Shown piece by piece: positions 20,291 through 28,288 of a stretch of DNA of 64,000 nucleotides. Position numbers and translations under genes: made by a program. Every line of letters starts with the position of its first letter. The stretch's first letter is position 1. The notes below the pieces were generated by a model. That model was not told where the DNA came from, made no database searches, and was given only the letters and a program-made list of their open reading frames with translations. This stretch comes from Spirosoma sp. KCTC 42546 (lineage in GTDB: Bacteria; Bacteroidota; Bacteroidia; Cytophagales; Spirosomataceae). The stretch covers positions 3,410,001 to 3,474,000 of the forward strand of contig NZ_CP041360.1 in NCBI RefSeq assembly GCF_006965485.1, read 5' to 3'.

Positions 20291-20929
20291 ATGGCTGAGA
20301 AAAGGCCGAAATTTTATGTTGTCTGGCAAGGCCGAAAGCCAGGAGTTTATGATAGTTGGGACGAAGCTAAAGTCCAGACGGATGGGTTTCCTAAACCCCT
20401 GTTTAAGTCGTTCGATAGTAAGCCCGCTGCGCTGAAAGCCTTTAAAGACAAACCCCATGTTCATATCGGTCAGGCAACCAAGCCCGCTGGTAAACAGGGA
20501 AAGCTGGATGGTTTGGTTGGTTTACCCATTCAGGATAGTCTGGTTGTTGATGCGGCCTGGAATACGGCAACGGGCGATATGGAATACCAGGGCATCTACC
20601 TGGCCACTAAGCAAAAGCTATTTCTAAAAGGCCCCTATTTGGATGGAACCAACAATATTGGTGAGTTCCTGGCCATCGTTCATGCGTTGGCCCTGCTTCA
20701 TCAGAAGGGCAGTAACATTCCGGTGTATTCCGATTCCAGGACGGCCATTGGTTGGGTACAAAAGAAAAAAGCGAACACCAAACTGGAAGAAACCGCTCGG
20801 AATGCCGAACTCTTCGAGTTGCTTGAGCGGGCCGAAAACTGGCTCCAGACCCACCGGTTCGCCAACAAAGTTCTAAAGTGGGAAACCACCGTCTGGGGCG
20901 AAAATCCAGCAGATTTTGGGAGAAAATGA
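20291..20929 (+). CDS. rnhA: Ribonuclease H with viroplasmin N-terminal domain
   Basis: The start at 20291 (MAEKRPKFYVVWQGRKPGVY) gives 212 residues. The first about 50 residues are a viroplasmin-type RNA/DNA-hybrid-binding domain (KFYVVWQGRKPGVYDSW, then KSFDSKPAALKAF). The rest is an RNase H fold with all four acidic catalytic residues: D in VVDAAW, E in NNIGEFLA, D in YSDSRTA and D in ENPADFGRK. It removes RNA from RNA/DNA hybrids. This Bacteroidota-type RNase H has the AAW/GVY variant of the usual DGS motif, but is otherwise canonical. Confidence 0.9.
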   Translation: MAEKRPKFYVVWQGRKPGVYDSWDEAKVQTDGFPKPLFKSFDSKPAALKAFKDKPHVHIGQATKPAGKQGKLDGLVGLPIQDSLVVDAAWNTATGDMEYQGIYLATKQKLFLKGPYLDGTNNIGEFLAIVHALALLHQKGSNIPVYSDSRTAIGWVQKKKANTKLEETARNAELFELLERAENWLQTHRFANKVLKWETTVWGENPADFGRK

Positions 20930-20931
20930 AC

Positions 20932-21016
20932 GGATTTACGGGTTACGATGTACAAATTACGAATTCTACAAATACGTTTATTAAATCGTAATTCGTACAT
21001 CGTAACCCGTAAATCC
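20932..21016. repeat. Long near-perfect inverted repeat (family B) between rnhA and trmN6
   Basis: Arms 20932-20962 and 20986-21016 match at 30 of 31 bases when inverted (GGATTTACGGGTTACGATGT type), with a 23-base spacer. The right arm ends 3 bases before the TTG start of trmN6 and leaves no room for a native leader. It shares TTTACGA/TTACGA units with the element at 53392-53475. Confidence 0.85.
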
Positions 21017-21018
21017 CT

Positions 21019-21837
21019 TTGTTTTCGTTCAAGCAATTCACCATTCGGCAAGAGCGTACGGCCATGAAAGTTTGTACGGACGCCTGTGTGCTTGGAGCCT
21101 ATGCGGATTTAGGCGAAGGCGGGCGTGTTTTGGACATCGGAACGGGTACGGGTTTGCTGGCCCTGATGGCTGCTCAACGAAACCCAACGGCACTGATTGA
21201 TGCGGTTGAAGTAGACGAAGCTGCATTCGGGCAAGCTAGTGAGAATGTAACCGTCAGCCCGTTTGCTGAGCGTGTGAATGTTGTTCATGAACGTATTCAG
21301 GACTTTAACCTCATCCCCGGCTCTACTCCTATAACAGGAGAGAGGAAATTGGGAATCCCCGACTCTTCACCCCTCTCCTATAACAGCAGAGGGGCCGGGG
21401 ATGAAGTTTTTTACGACCGCATTCTGACAAATCCCCCGTTCTATACAAACCACCTTCGGTCGCCGGATAAGGCCGTAAATCGTGCCCTCCATACTAACGA
21501 ATTGCCGTTTCCAGAATTGATTTCGTCTGTAGTTCGGTTGATGAAACCAGCAGGGGAGTGGTGGGTATTGTTGCCACCTTATGAAACCGAAAAATTAATA
21601 GAATTAACCCAGGGAACTGGTTTGGAGCCGTTTAAGCAGTTGTTTCTTAGGCATAATGCACAAAAGCCTGTTTTTCGTGTGGTAACCGGTTTCTCGTTCA
21701 GAAACAGCTCGGTAAAGCAGGAAACGCTCACGATTTATAAAACCAGTAAACAGACAGAGCCTGGAAAGAACCAGCCACGAGAAACGTACACGTCAGAATT
21801 TCGAGAGTTACTTCGCGATTTTTACCTGATTTTCTGA
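21019..21837 (+). CDS. trmN6: tRNA1(Val) (adenine37-N6)-methyltransferase, with in-frame palindromic insertion
   Basis: The TTG at 21019 is the only plausible start that keeps the conserved N-terminal FSFKQFTIRQERTAMKV segment; an in-frame stop lies just upstream. The 272-residue enzyme has a SAM-binding VLDIGTGTGLLALMAAQR motif and the adenine-pocket NPPFY (138-142), as in YfiC/TrmN6, which methylates A37 of tRNA-Val. Between ERIQDFN (about 97) and DRILTNPPF an extra stretch of about 33 residues is encoded by an imperfect palindrome (21309-21406). Normal homologs are about 235-245 residues. The insertion falls just before the catalytic NPPFY, in a loop. Confidence 0.9.
   Translation: MFSFKQFTIRQERTAMKVCTDACVLGAYADLGEGGRVLDIGTGTGLLALMAAQRNPTALIDAVEVDEAAFGQASENVTVSPFAERVNVVHERIQDFNLIPGSTPITGERKLGIPDSSPLSYNSRGAGDEVFYDRILTNPPFYTNHLRSPDKAVNRALHTNELPFPELISSVVRLMKPAGEWWVLLPPYETEKLIELTQGTGLEPFKQLFLRHNAQKPVFRVVTGFSFRNSSVKQETLTIYKTSKQTEPGKNQPRETYTSEFRELLRDFYLIF
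21309..21406 (+). repeat. Palindromic element inserted in the trmN6 reading frame
   Basis: Left arm 21309-21345 begins CCTCATCCCCGGC and right arm 21370-21406 ends with its complement GCCGGGGATGAAG; the arms pair at roughly three quarters of positions overall. Each arm also folds on itself (CTCCTATAACAGGAG in the left arm). Total length is 98 bases. The reading frame of trmN6 is kept. Confidence 0.8.
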
Positions 21838-21904
21838 AAACTCTGCGACCTTTGCGGTAATCGTTGCGCACTTTGCTGTTCGCCTGTGCGTTTTAGTTAA
21901 TTAT

Positions 21905-22900
21905 ATGCCAGAATCGCTTCAACTGACCGTTCTGATCCCGCTCTACAACGAAGATGAGTCGCTGCCTGAACTGCACGACTGGATAGTACGGGTTGTAACA
22001 GAACATCACTTTACGTACGAAATCCTGTTCGTTGACGACGGCAGTACCGACGATTCGTGGGCTGTTATCGACCGGTTGGCGCGTACCAATTCCGCTGTAC
22101 GTGGCATTCGGTTTAATCGAAATTATGGCAAAACGGCAGCCTTACAGGCAGGTTTTCAGGCCGTACGGGGGCAAGTTGTTATTACGATGGATGCCGATTT
22201 GCAGGATAGTCCCGATGAAATTCCGGAGCTGTACCGTATGATTACGGAAGAAAAGTACGACCTTGTATCTGGCTGGAAGCAAAAACGCTACGACCCCATT
22301 ACAAAGACACTGCCAACCAAACTGTTCAACTCGGTATCGCGCTGGATTTCGGGGGTGCAGCTTCACGATTTCAACTGCGGATTGAAAGCCTATCGTCAGA
22401 AAGTGGTGAAAACCATAGCCCCAACGCTCTACGGCGACATGCACCGTAACCTGCCGATTGTGGCTAACTGGAACGGCTTTGGCCGGATTGGCGAGAAAGT
22501 CGTTCAACACCGGGCACGCAAATACGGGACTACTAAATTTGGCCTGGAACGCTTTGTGAATGGCTTTCTTGACGTATTGGTGATCGGGTTCGTTCAAAAA
22601 TTTAGTAAGCGGCCGATGCACTTTTTTGGTACGTTTGGTACCTTGTCATTTTTTGTGGGCACGGTACTGGCGCTATGGTTAATCGTCGATAAACTGATCA
22701 ATATTGCGCAGGGCGTTAAATTCAGAAATGCCACCGATAATCCGCTGTTTTACTTCGGTTTAGTGGCAATTATCCTGGGTGTTCAGTTATTCCTGGCTGG
22801 TTTCTTAGGTGAAATGCTGGTACGTCAGTCGCTGGGAAAATCCGTTGATATGCAGATTGCCGAGCGGGTCGGCTTTTCAGAACATAAAGTATCAGTATAA
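21905..22900 (+). CDS. Family 2 glycosyltransferase (polyprenyl-phosphate type)
   Basis: This 331-residue protein has the GT2 core: LIPLYNEDESLPEL, FVDDGSTDDSW, and the acidic TMDADLQDSPDEI motif, followed by two membrane helices near the C-terminus (about 235-260 and 280-305). This is the GtrB/DPM layout, in which a sugar is moved from a nucleotide donor to undecaprenyl phosphate at the cytoplasmic face. It is related in layout to the GT2 half of the fusion at 660-2663. No partner GT39 enzyme is adjacent here. ppa follows on the same strand. Confidence 0.85.
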   Translation: MPESLQLTVLIPLYNEDESLPELHDWIVRVVTEHHFTYEILFVDDGSTDDSWAVIDRLARTNSAVRGIRFNRNYGKTAALQAGFQAVRGQVVITMDADLQDSPDEIPELYRMITEEKYDLVSGWKQKRYDPITKTLPTKLFNSVSRWISGVQLHDFNCGLKAYRQKVVKTIAPTLYGDMHRNLPIVANWNGFGRIGEKVVQHRARKYGTTKFGLERFVNGFLDVLVIGFVQKFSKRPMHFFGTFGTLSFFVGTVLALWLIVDKLINIAQGVKFRNATDNPLFYFGLVAIILGVQLFLAGFLGEMLVRQSLGKSVDMQIAERVGFSEHKVSV

Positions 22901-22915
22901 GTAGTTAACAAGAAT

Positions 22916-23006
22916 TGGGTTCTATTGATGCTTTAGATTCTGTTGTTCCAGAAAGCAACAAGCTGGCTCAGTAGGCTCTAAGAATCCAAAGAATCAATAG
23001 AATCCA
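22916..23006. repeat. Intergenic inverted repeat between GT2 gene and ppa
   Basis: Arms 22916-22941 and 22981-23006 match at about 23 of 26 bases when inverted (TTCTATTGAT and GATTCT units). The 39-base spacer has no evident secondary feature. Probably another spacer palindrome. Confidence 0.7.
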
Positions 23007-23071
23007 GTTTTAGCTAGTAACTTACAAGTAAACCGTCAATTATATAAATCACAACCACTTAGTAAAAAGCA

Positions 23072-23674
23072 ATGAAGAGTAATTTTAAGGCCCACCCATG
23101 GCATGGTATTCCAATAGGCGAGTTAGCGCCAAAACAAGTTACCTGTTTTATCGAGATTGTACCGACCGATACTGTTAAATACGAGATTGACAAAACAACG
23201 GGCTACCTCAAAATTGACCGCCCGCAGCAATATTCCAACGTGCTTCCCGCCCTCTATGGTTTTATTCCTCAAACCTACTGTGGCGATCAAATTGCCAAAT
23301 TAGCCAGCGATAAATCGGGCCGGGTAGTTGAAATGGGTGATGGTGACCCACTCGATATTTGTGTATTAACGGAGCGGGAAATTACCCACGGTGACCTGAT
23401 TCTACAGGCTATCCCCATCGGTGGATTCCGATTGATCGACAAAGGCGAGGCCGATGATAAAATTATTGCCGTACTGAAAGGGGATGCTATGTACGGTCAG
23501 TACACCGAACTAGGCCAGCTGCCTGAAGCGGTTGTAAAACGCCTACGTCACTACTTCCTGACTTATAAAAACCTGCCCGAAGAACCCGCCGTGATGGAGC
23601 TGGCGAATATTTATGGACAGGCCGAAGCCTGGGAAGTTATCCAGACATCGATCAACGATTATAAGCTGATGTAA
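23072..23674 (+). CDS. ppa: Inorganic pyrophosphatase
   Basis: This 200-residue protein is a family I soluble pyrophosphatase. The signature GDGDPLDICVL has D90xD92PxD95, the metal-binding aspartates, preceded by FIPQTYCGDQ and followed by IAVLKGDAMYGQY. It hydrolyses pyrophosphate and drives biosynthetic reactions in the cytoplasm. Length is normal. Confidence 0.95.
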   Translation: MKSNFKAHPWHGIPIGELAPKQVTCFIEIVPTDTVKYEIDKTTGYLKIDRPQQYSNVLPALYGFIPQTYCGDQIAKLASDKSGRVVEMGDGDPLDICVLTEREITHGDLILQAIPIGGFRLIDKGEADDKIIAVLKGDAMYGQYTELGQLPEAVVKRLRHYFLTYKNLPEEPAVMELANIYGQAEAWEVIQTSINDYKLM

Positions 23675-23720
23675 GCACACAGCCATTCGTCCGCTATTTT
23701 TACGCACTTAACACTTTTAT

Positions 23721-23744
23721 AGCCTGGGAATTTACTTCCGGGCT
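23721..23744 (+). terminator. Weak hairpin after ppa
   Basis: AGCCTGGGAA (23721-23730) pairs with TTCCGGGCT (23736-23744) with one bulge and a wobble. Only a short AT-rich tail follows, so this is a tentative terminator. Confidence 0.45.
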
Positions 23745-23751
23745 ATATTTG
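23744..23751 (+). promoter_or_regulatory. Candidate -7 box of sppA
   Basis: TATATTTG matches the Bacteroidota TAnnTTTG box and lies 40 bases before the sppA ATG (23792). Confidence 0.5.
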
Positions 23752-23791
23752 TAATAACCTGTTAACAAGGGTTTATTATTTATTCTTATTC

Positions 23792-25558
23792 ATGCGACAG
23801 TTTCTTAAATATGTTCTGGCCACGTTAGTTGGTCTGGTACTGTTTTCGTTTGTTGGTTTTCTGTTTTTAATTGGTCTGGCGGCAGCCTTGTCGTCGTCCA
23901 GTGATGAGAAAGTTGATGTGAAAGCGAACTCAGTGCTAAAAATAGATTTAGACAAACCCATTGAAGAACGTAGTAGCGAAAATCCGTTTGAGGGTTTTGG
24001 ACCAATTCAGGGTACGGGCGACGCCATTGGCCTGGTTGAGTTGAAGCGAGCGCTAAAGGATGCTAAGGAGGATAAAAACATCGAGGGTATTTACCTCCAG
24101 ACCGAAGATCCGCAGGCGGGTTGGGCTACCGTTGAAGAAGTTCGAAATGCCCTGATCGACTTTAAGCAATCGAAAAAGTTTGTCTACGCCTATGCCGAGG
24201 GTATGAGCGAAAAAGGTTACTACCTGGCCTCCGTAGCAGACAAGATTTACCTGAATCCAGCCGGTGAACTGGAATGGAATGGCCTCAATGCGGAACTATC
24301 GTTTTTTAAAGGTACGCTCGATAAATTAAGCCTGAAACCTGAGATTTTCCGGGTAGGGGAGTTTAAAAGCGCGGTTGAGCCGTTCATTCGTGAGAATATG
24401 AGCGAACCGAACAAACGTCAGGTAACTTCGTTCATGAACTCGATCAACGACCATATGCTGGTTCGGGTGGCACAAAGCCGTAACCTACGGGTAGATTCGC
24501 TGAAGCGATATGCCGATAACCTGACGATTCAGAAACCCGAAGATGCACTGCGTACTAAACTTATTACCAATGTTGGTTATCAGGACGAATTGGAAGCTGT
24601 AATTCGGAAGCAACTGGATATTGACGAGAAAAAGAAGATCAACTACGTTTCGCTCAATAAATACGAAAAGTCGGAGAAAGACGATGAGGAAGGCAGCAGT
24701 AAGAATCGCATCGCCGTCATTGTCGCTTCTGGTGATATTCATTCTGGAAAAAGTGGTGATAATAGCATCGGCTCAGAAACGATTACCGAAGAGATCCGGA
24801 AAGCTCGCCTGGACGATAAAGTGAAAGCAATTGTGCTTCGGGTTAATTCAGGTGGCGGTAGTGCACTGGCATCGGATGTGATGTACCGCGAAGTTGAACT
24901 GGCCAAGAAAGCCAAACCCGTTATTGGCTCAATGTCCGATTATGCAGCATCAGGTGGCTATTACATGCTCATGGGCTGCAATAAGATTGTGGCTCAGCCT
25001 AACACGATTACTGGCTCTATTGGCGTATTCTCGCTGTTGTTCAATACCGAAACCTTTTTTAAAGACAAACTCGGTATCACCTACGATCGTGTGAAAACCA
25101 ACGAGAACGCTGATTTTCCAACAGGTACCCATGAAATGACACCCTTTCAGAAGCAGACTATGCAACGGTCGACCGAGCGGGTATATGCGCAGTTTACGGG
25201 TAAAGCCGCAGCAGGTCGTAAACTGCCTGTCGACAGCATCCGGGCTATTGCGGGCGGTCGTGTCTGGACGGGTAGTCAGGGCAAAGCCATCGGCCTGGTC
25301 GATCAGCTCGGCGGTTTGGACGATGCTATTAAGTTAGCCGCTCAATCGGCTAAACTCAAAGACGGCGACTATAAACTGAAATACCAGCCCCGCAAAAAGC
25401 CTTTTTTCGAACAGGTGATGAGTTCGTTTGGTGGGGATGAGGAAAGTCGGATTCAGGCGCAGCTTGGCGAATTAGCCCCTTATGTGAAGTACCTGAAAAA
25501 ACTTAAAACCCTGGAAGGTATTCAAATGCGGATGCCCTTTGAGATCGAGATTCGATAA
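23792..25558 (+). CDS. sppA: Signal peptide peptidase SppA, 67-kDa type
   Basis: This 588-residue protein has one N-terminal membrane helix (FLKYVLATLVGLVLFSFVGFLFLIGLA) and two tandem S49 peptidase domains. The general-base Lys lies in the first half (FRVGEFKSAVEPF), and the nucleophile Ser in the second (SDYAASGGYYMLMG). Such enzymes degrade cleaved signal peptides from the membrane, with the active site facing the periplasm. Length and layout match the long (E. coli-like) form. It is followed by a palindromic element and a terminator. Confidence 0.95.
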   Translation: MRQFLKYVLATLVGLVLFSFVGFLFLIGLAAALSSSSDEKVDVKANSVLKIDLDKPIEERSSENPFEGFGPIQGTGDAIGLVELKRALKDAKEDKNIEGIYLQTEDPQAGWATVEEVRNALIDFKQSKKFVYAYAEGMSEKGYYLASVADKIYLNPAGELEWNGLNAELSFFKGTLDKLSLKPEIFRVGEFKSAVEPFIRENMSEPNKRQVTSFMNSINDHMLVRVAQSRNLRVDSLKRYADNLTIQKPEDALRTKLITNVGYQDELEAVIRKQLDIDEKKKINYVSLNKYEKSEKDDEEGSSKNRIAVIVASGDIHSGKSGDNSIGSETITEEIRKARLDDKVKAIVLRVNSGGGSALASDVMYREVELAKKAKPVIGSMSDYAASGGYYMLMGCNKIVAQPNTITGSIGVFSLLFNTETFFKDKLGITYDRVKTNENADFPTGTHEMTPFQKQTMQRSTERVYAQFTGKAAAGRKLPVDSIRAIAGGRVWTGSQGKAIGLVDQLGGLDDAIKLAAQSAKLKDGDYKLKYQPRKKPFFEQVMSSFGGDEESRIQAQLGELAPYVKYLKKLKTLEGIQMRMPFEIEIR

Positions 25559-25571
25559 AAGTGGTCATTGA

Positions 25572-25642
25572 TTGTCATTCGTAGTCATTGATTGTCATTT
25601 ATGGATGACCATTAAACGACAATCAATGACTACGAATGACAA
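25572..25642. repeat. Perfect 25-bp inverted repeat after sppA
   Basis: Arms 25572-25596 and 25618-25642 are exact inverted copies (TTGTCATTCGTAGTCATTG type) with a 21-base spacer. A partial direct copy of TCATTGATTGTCATT precedes the left arm (from 25564). Confidence 0.85.
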
Positions 25643-25670
25643 AAGCCTTAAAGTTGGATTACCAATCGTT

Positions 25671-25725
25671 AGACCCATACGATCCTTAAACCGCTACGGC
25701 GGCCCGGCGTGTGGGTCTTTTTTTT
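25671..25725 (+). terminator. Terminator downstream of sppA
   Basis: AGACCCATAC (25671-25680) pairs with GTGTGGGTCT (25709-25718) at 9 of 10 positions and is followed by a run of Ts through about 25725. Confidence 0.7.
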
Positions 25726-25752
25726 ATCTTGCGTAACGCAACGGCCCCTTTA

Positions 25753-26961
25753 ATGCAAACGCTTCCCATTCACCTTGACCTATTCGCACTCATAATTTTT
25801 CTGGGTGTGGCACAGGGTCTGTTTCTGGGTATTTTCTTTCTAACAGGTGGGCGAGGGAAGAACATATCCAATCGGTGTCATGGGTTGTTTATGTTAGTGT
25901 TGTCGGCCATAAGTGGGGAAATAGTTCTGAACTATACCAACTACACATTTCGGCTGTTGTGGCTAGGCGATTTTTCTGAGCCGTTCAATTTTTTGTTGGG
26001 TCCGCTCTTCTACTTTTTCGTTTTCAGCCGACTTTGGCAGCGATTGCCCCATCGCTGGGCATGGCATTTAGTACCGTTTGGCGTCTGGCTGATTAATTCG
26101 GTAACCTGGATGTATCAGCCTATCGAGTTCAAATACAACTCCTACATCAATTCACAGCATCCCGAATTGCCATTTATACGGCAACATATCCAGTGGGAGG
26201 ACGATTTTACGGGACTACGTGATCTCATTAGTGAGATGACACTCGTTAGCTGTTTTATCTACGCTGTACTGGCATTGCTGGTTATTCGGAAGGCAAGTCG
26301 ACAGGGTTCCGCACTTCGCTCAACGGCAAAATTAAAATCACTTCTTTTGCCGAGTTGGCTGTTTGCCCTGGTCCCATTTCTGATTGCCCTGGTCAAGCCC
26401 CAGTTCGTTAATGATGTCGGTGATTACCTATTGGCCACGTACATCGCGATCACCATTTATACGAACAGTTTTTTAGTGATGAGCCGGTCCGATTTTTTTC
26501 GGGACGAACCGCCTGTTGAACCGAAAGCTATCGAGCCTGATTTGCCTGCTGAACCCAAAAAGAAATACGAGAAATCGGCGCTATCGGAAGAAGTTGAAGA
26601 TGCTGTTCTGACTAAACTCGCTCGTCTACTGGATACAGAAAAACCTTATCTCGACAGTGATTTGTCGTTGCCAAAACTAGCTGCTCGACTCAATACGAGT
26701 CCGCATCACTTATCCCAGTTGCTCAACGATCGGCTGGGTCAGAATTTCTTCGACTGGCTGGCCACCTACCGAATTGCTGAGGCTCAACGCCTGCTAACCG
26801 ATTCATCAACTGCCCACCTGAAAATTGATGAAATTGCCGAGCGGGTTGGCTACAATTCCCCATCTGCTTTTCATACCGCCTTTAAGCGACTGACGAGCCA
26901 GACGCCAGCGCAGTACCGGGCCAAGGACCTGGGTGATACGGCCTTCCGGCAGGGGGCATAG
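25753..26961 (+). CDS. Membrane-anchored AraC-family transcriptional regulator
   Basis: The start at 25753 (MQTLPIHLDLFALIIFLGV) is preferred to a GTG at 25711 that lies inside the upstream terminator. The 402-residue protein has about six to seven membrane helices in its N-terminal 250 residues and an AraC DNA-binding domain at about 290-390: LAARLNTSPHHLSQLLND, then IDEIAERVGYNSPSAFHTAFKRLTSQTP, the second helix-turn-helix. Membrane AraC regulators of this build are common in Bacteroidota and probably sense envelope signals. The linker is acidic and Pro-rich (EPPVEPKAIEPDLPAEPKKK). Target genes are unknown; the acyltransferase downstream is a candidate. Confidence 0.9.
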   Translation: MQTLPIHLDLFALIIFLGVAQGLFLGIFFLTGGRGKNISNRCHGLFMLVLSAISGEIVLNYTNYTFRLLWLGDFSEPFNFLLGPLFYFFVFSRLWQRLPHRWAWHLVPFGVWLINSVTWMYQPIEFKYNSYINSQHPELPFIRQHIQWEDDFTGLRDLISEMTLVSCFIYAVLALLVIRKASRQGSALRSTAKLKSLLLPSWLFALVPFLIALVKPQFVNDVGDYLLATYIAITIYTNSFLVMSRSDFFRDEPPVEPKAIEPDLPAEPKKKYEKSALSEEVEDAVLTKLARLLDTEKPYLDSDLSLPKLAARLNTSPHHLSQLLNDRLGQNFFDWLATYRIAEAQRLLTDSSTAHLKIDEIAERVGYNSPSAFHTAFKRLTSQTPAQYRAKDLGDTAFRQGA

Positions 26962-27045
26962 GGTTCTTCCCGGTCGGCGCGAACTTCGTTATTGCCGGGA
27001 AATAGGAGGTTTGGGACGTGTTGAGGCCACTTTTGTGCCATTCAA

Positions 27046-28260
27046 ATGACTCAAACGAATCTTATGCAGTCGACACTGAGTAAACAAACTCCGAGCCCCG
27101 TACTCACTGATCTTAGCCAACGCCGGTACGATCTTGACTGGCTTCGCTTCATGGCTATTATCACGCTGTTTTTTTATCACACCGGTATGATTTACGTATC
27201 GTGGGGCTTTCACATCAAAAGTGCGGAACATAGCCTGCCCATGGAATACGTGATGCGCTGGCTCCACCGCTGGCGGATGCCGTTGCTATTTTTCATCTCC
27301 GGTGCCGGTACGTTCTTCGCTTTAAAAAAACGTTCTTATGGGTCCTACGCGGGTGAGCGCGTTCGGCGCTTGTTTGTGCCGCTGGTATTTGGCATGTTCG
27401 TGATTGTGCCCCCTCAGATTTATGTAGAATGGTTATTCCGGGGGCGGTTTTCGGGAAGTTATGCTGAGTTTTATCCCGAAGTGTTCAAGTTTCAACCCTA
27501 TCAGGATGGGGGAGCCGGGGGCGCGTTTAGCTGGCATCACCTGTGGTTTATCTGTTACCTTTTCTTTTATTCATTGCTGAGCATCCCGCTGTTCAACTGG
27601 CTAAAAAAAGAATCAGGACAGCGCTTTATAGACAAAATTGGGCGGCTCATTGCCCGGCCCGGTGGTGCGTTATGGTTAGTTGGCTTTCTATTGCTCAATG
27701 ATGTTGCCCTGGGTGGTTTCTTTCCCAACGAAACACATGCCTTGGTGAATGATTGGGCCTATTTTATGAAAAATCTGATTCTGTTCTGGTTAGGATATGT
27801 ATTAATCAGCCGACGGGATTTCTGGAAAATCCTCACTGATCAACGGCGATATTTTCTGATTGCAACGGGCATCTGTACTGTAATTTTATTCAGTTTTCGC
27901 TTTTTCGTGACGCAAGATGAATTTGATACGTCCAGGCTGGTCATAACACTTTTCAGCTTCAATGGCTTAGCGCTAACCTGGTTTTCTGTACTGGCAACGG
28001 TTGCTTACGGGTATCGCTATCTGAACGTTAACAAGCCGATTTTACCGCATCTGAACGAAGCCGTTTATCCGTTTTACATCATTCACCAAACGGTTATTTT
28101 GCTGATTGGCTACTACGTGTTAACCAGAACCAGCCTGGGTGTTTATGATGGGTTCCTGACAATAAGCCTATCCTCATTAGTAGTTTGCATCGTTGTTTAT
28201 CTGCTATTGATTCGCCCGTTTAAGCTGACACGCGTCCTGTTTGGCCTCAAATCGAAATAA
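27046..28260 (+). CDS. Acyltransferase family 3 membrane protein
   Basis: This 404-residue protein has about ten membrane helices. The RRYDLDWLRFMAIITLFFYHT segment has the conserved Arg and His of the acyltransferase-3 family, and HHLWFICYLFFYSLLSIPLF is the second conserved block. Family members move acyl groups onto exported carbohydrates, often via the membrane (OatA, MdoC-like). Substrate not evident. It may be transcribed with the AraC-like regulator 84 bases upstream (inference from spacing). Confidence 0.85.
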   Translation: MTQTNLMQSTLSKQTPSPVLTDLSQRRYDLDWLRFMAIITLFFYHTGMIYVSWGFHIKSAEHSLPMEYVMRWLHRWRMPLLFFISGAGTFFALKKRSYGSYAGERVRRLFVPLVFGMFVIVPPQIYVEWLFRGRFSGSYAEFYPEVFKFQPYQDGGAGGAFSWHHLWFICYLFFYSLLSIPLFNWLKKESGQRFIDKIGRLIARPGGALWLVGFLLLNDVALGGFFPNETHALVNDWAYFMKNLILFWLGYVLISRRDFWKILTDQRRYFLIATGICTVILFSFRFFVTQDEFDTSRLVITLFSFNGLALTWFSVLATVAYGYRYLNVNKPILPHLNEAVYPFYIIHQTVILLIGYYVLTRTSLGVYDGFLTISLSSLVVCIVVYLLLIRPFKLTRVLFGLKSK

Positions 28261-28288
28261 GCGCAGCCGTAACTAAACCAAATCATGT

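Noticed and set aside
21838..21904. Possible further GCAAAG-type palindrome after trmN6
   Set aside because: It has CTTTGCG-like words, but no convincing inverted arms.
25711..25752. GTG start for the AraC-like regulator
   Set aside because: It lies inside the sppA terminator; ATG at 25753 fits the first helix.
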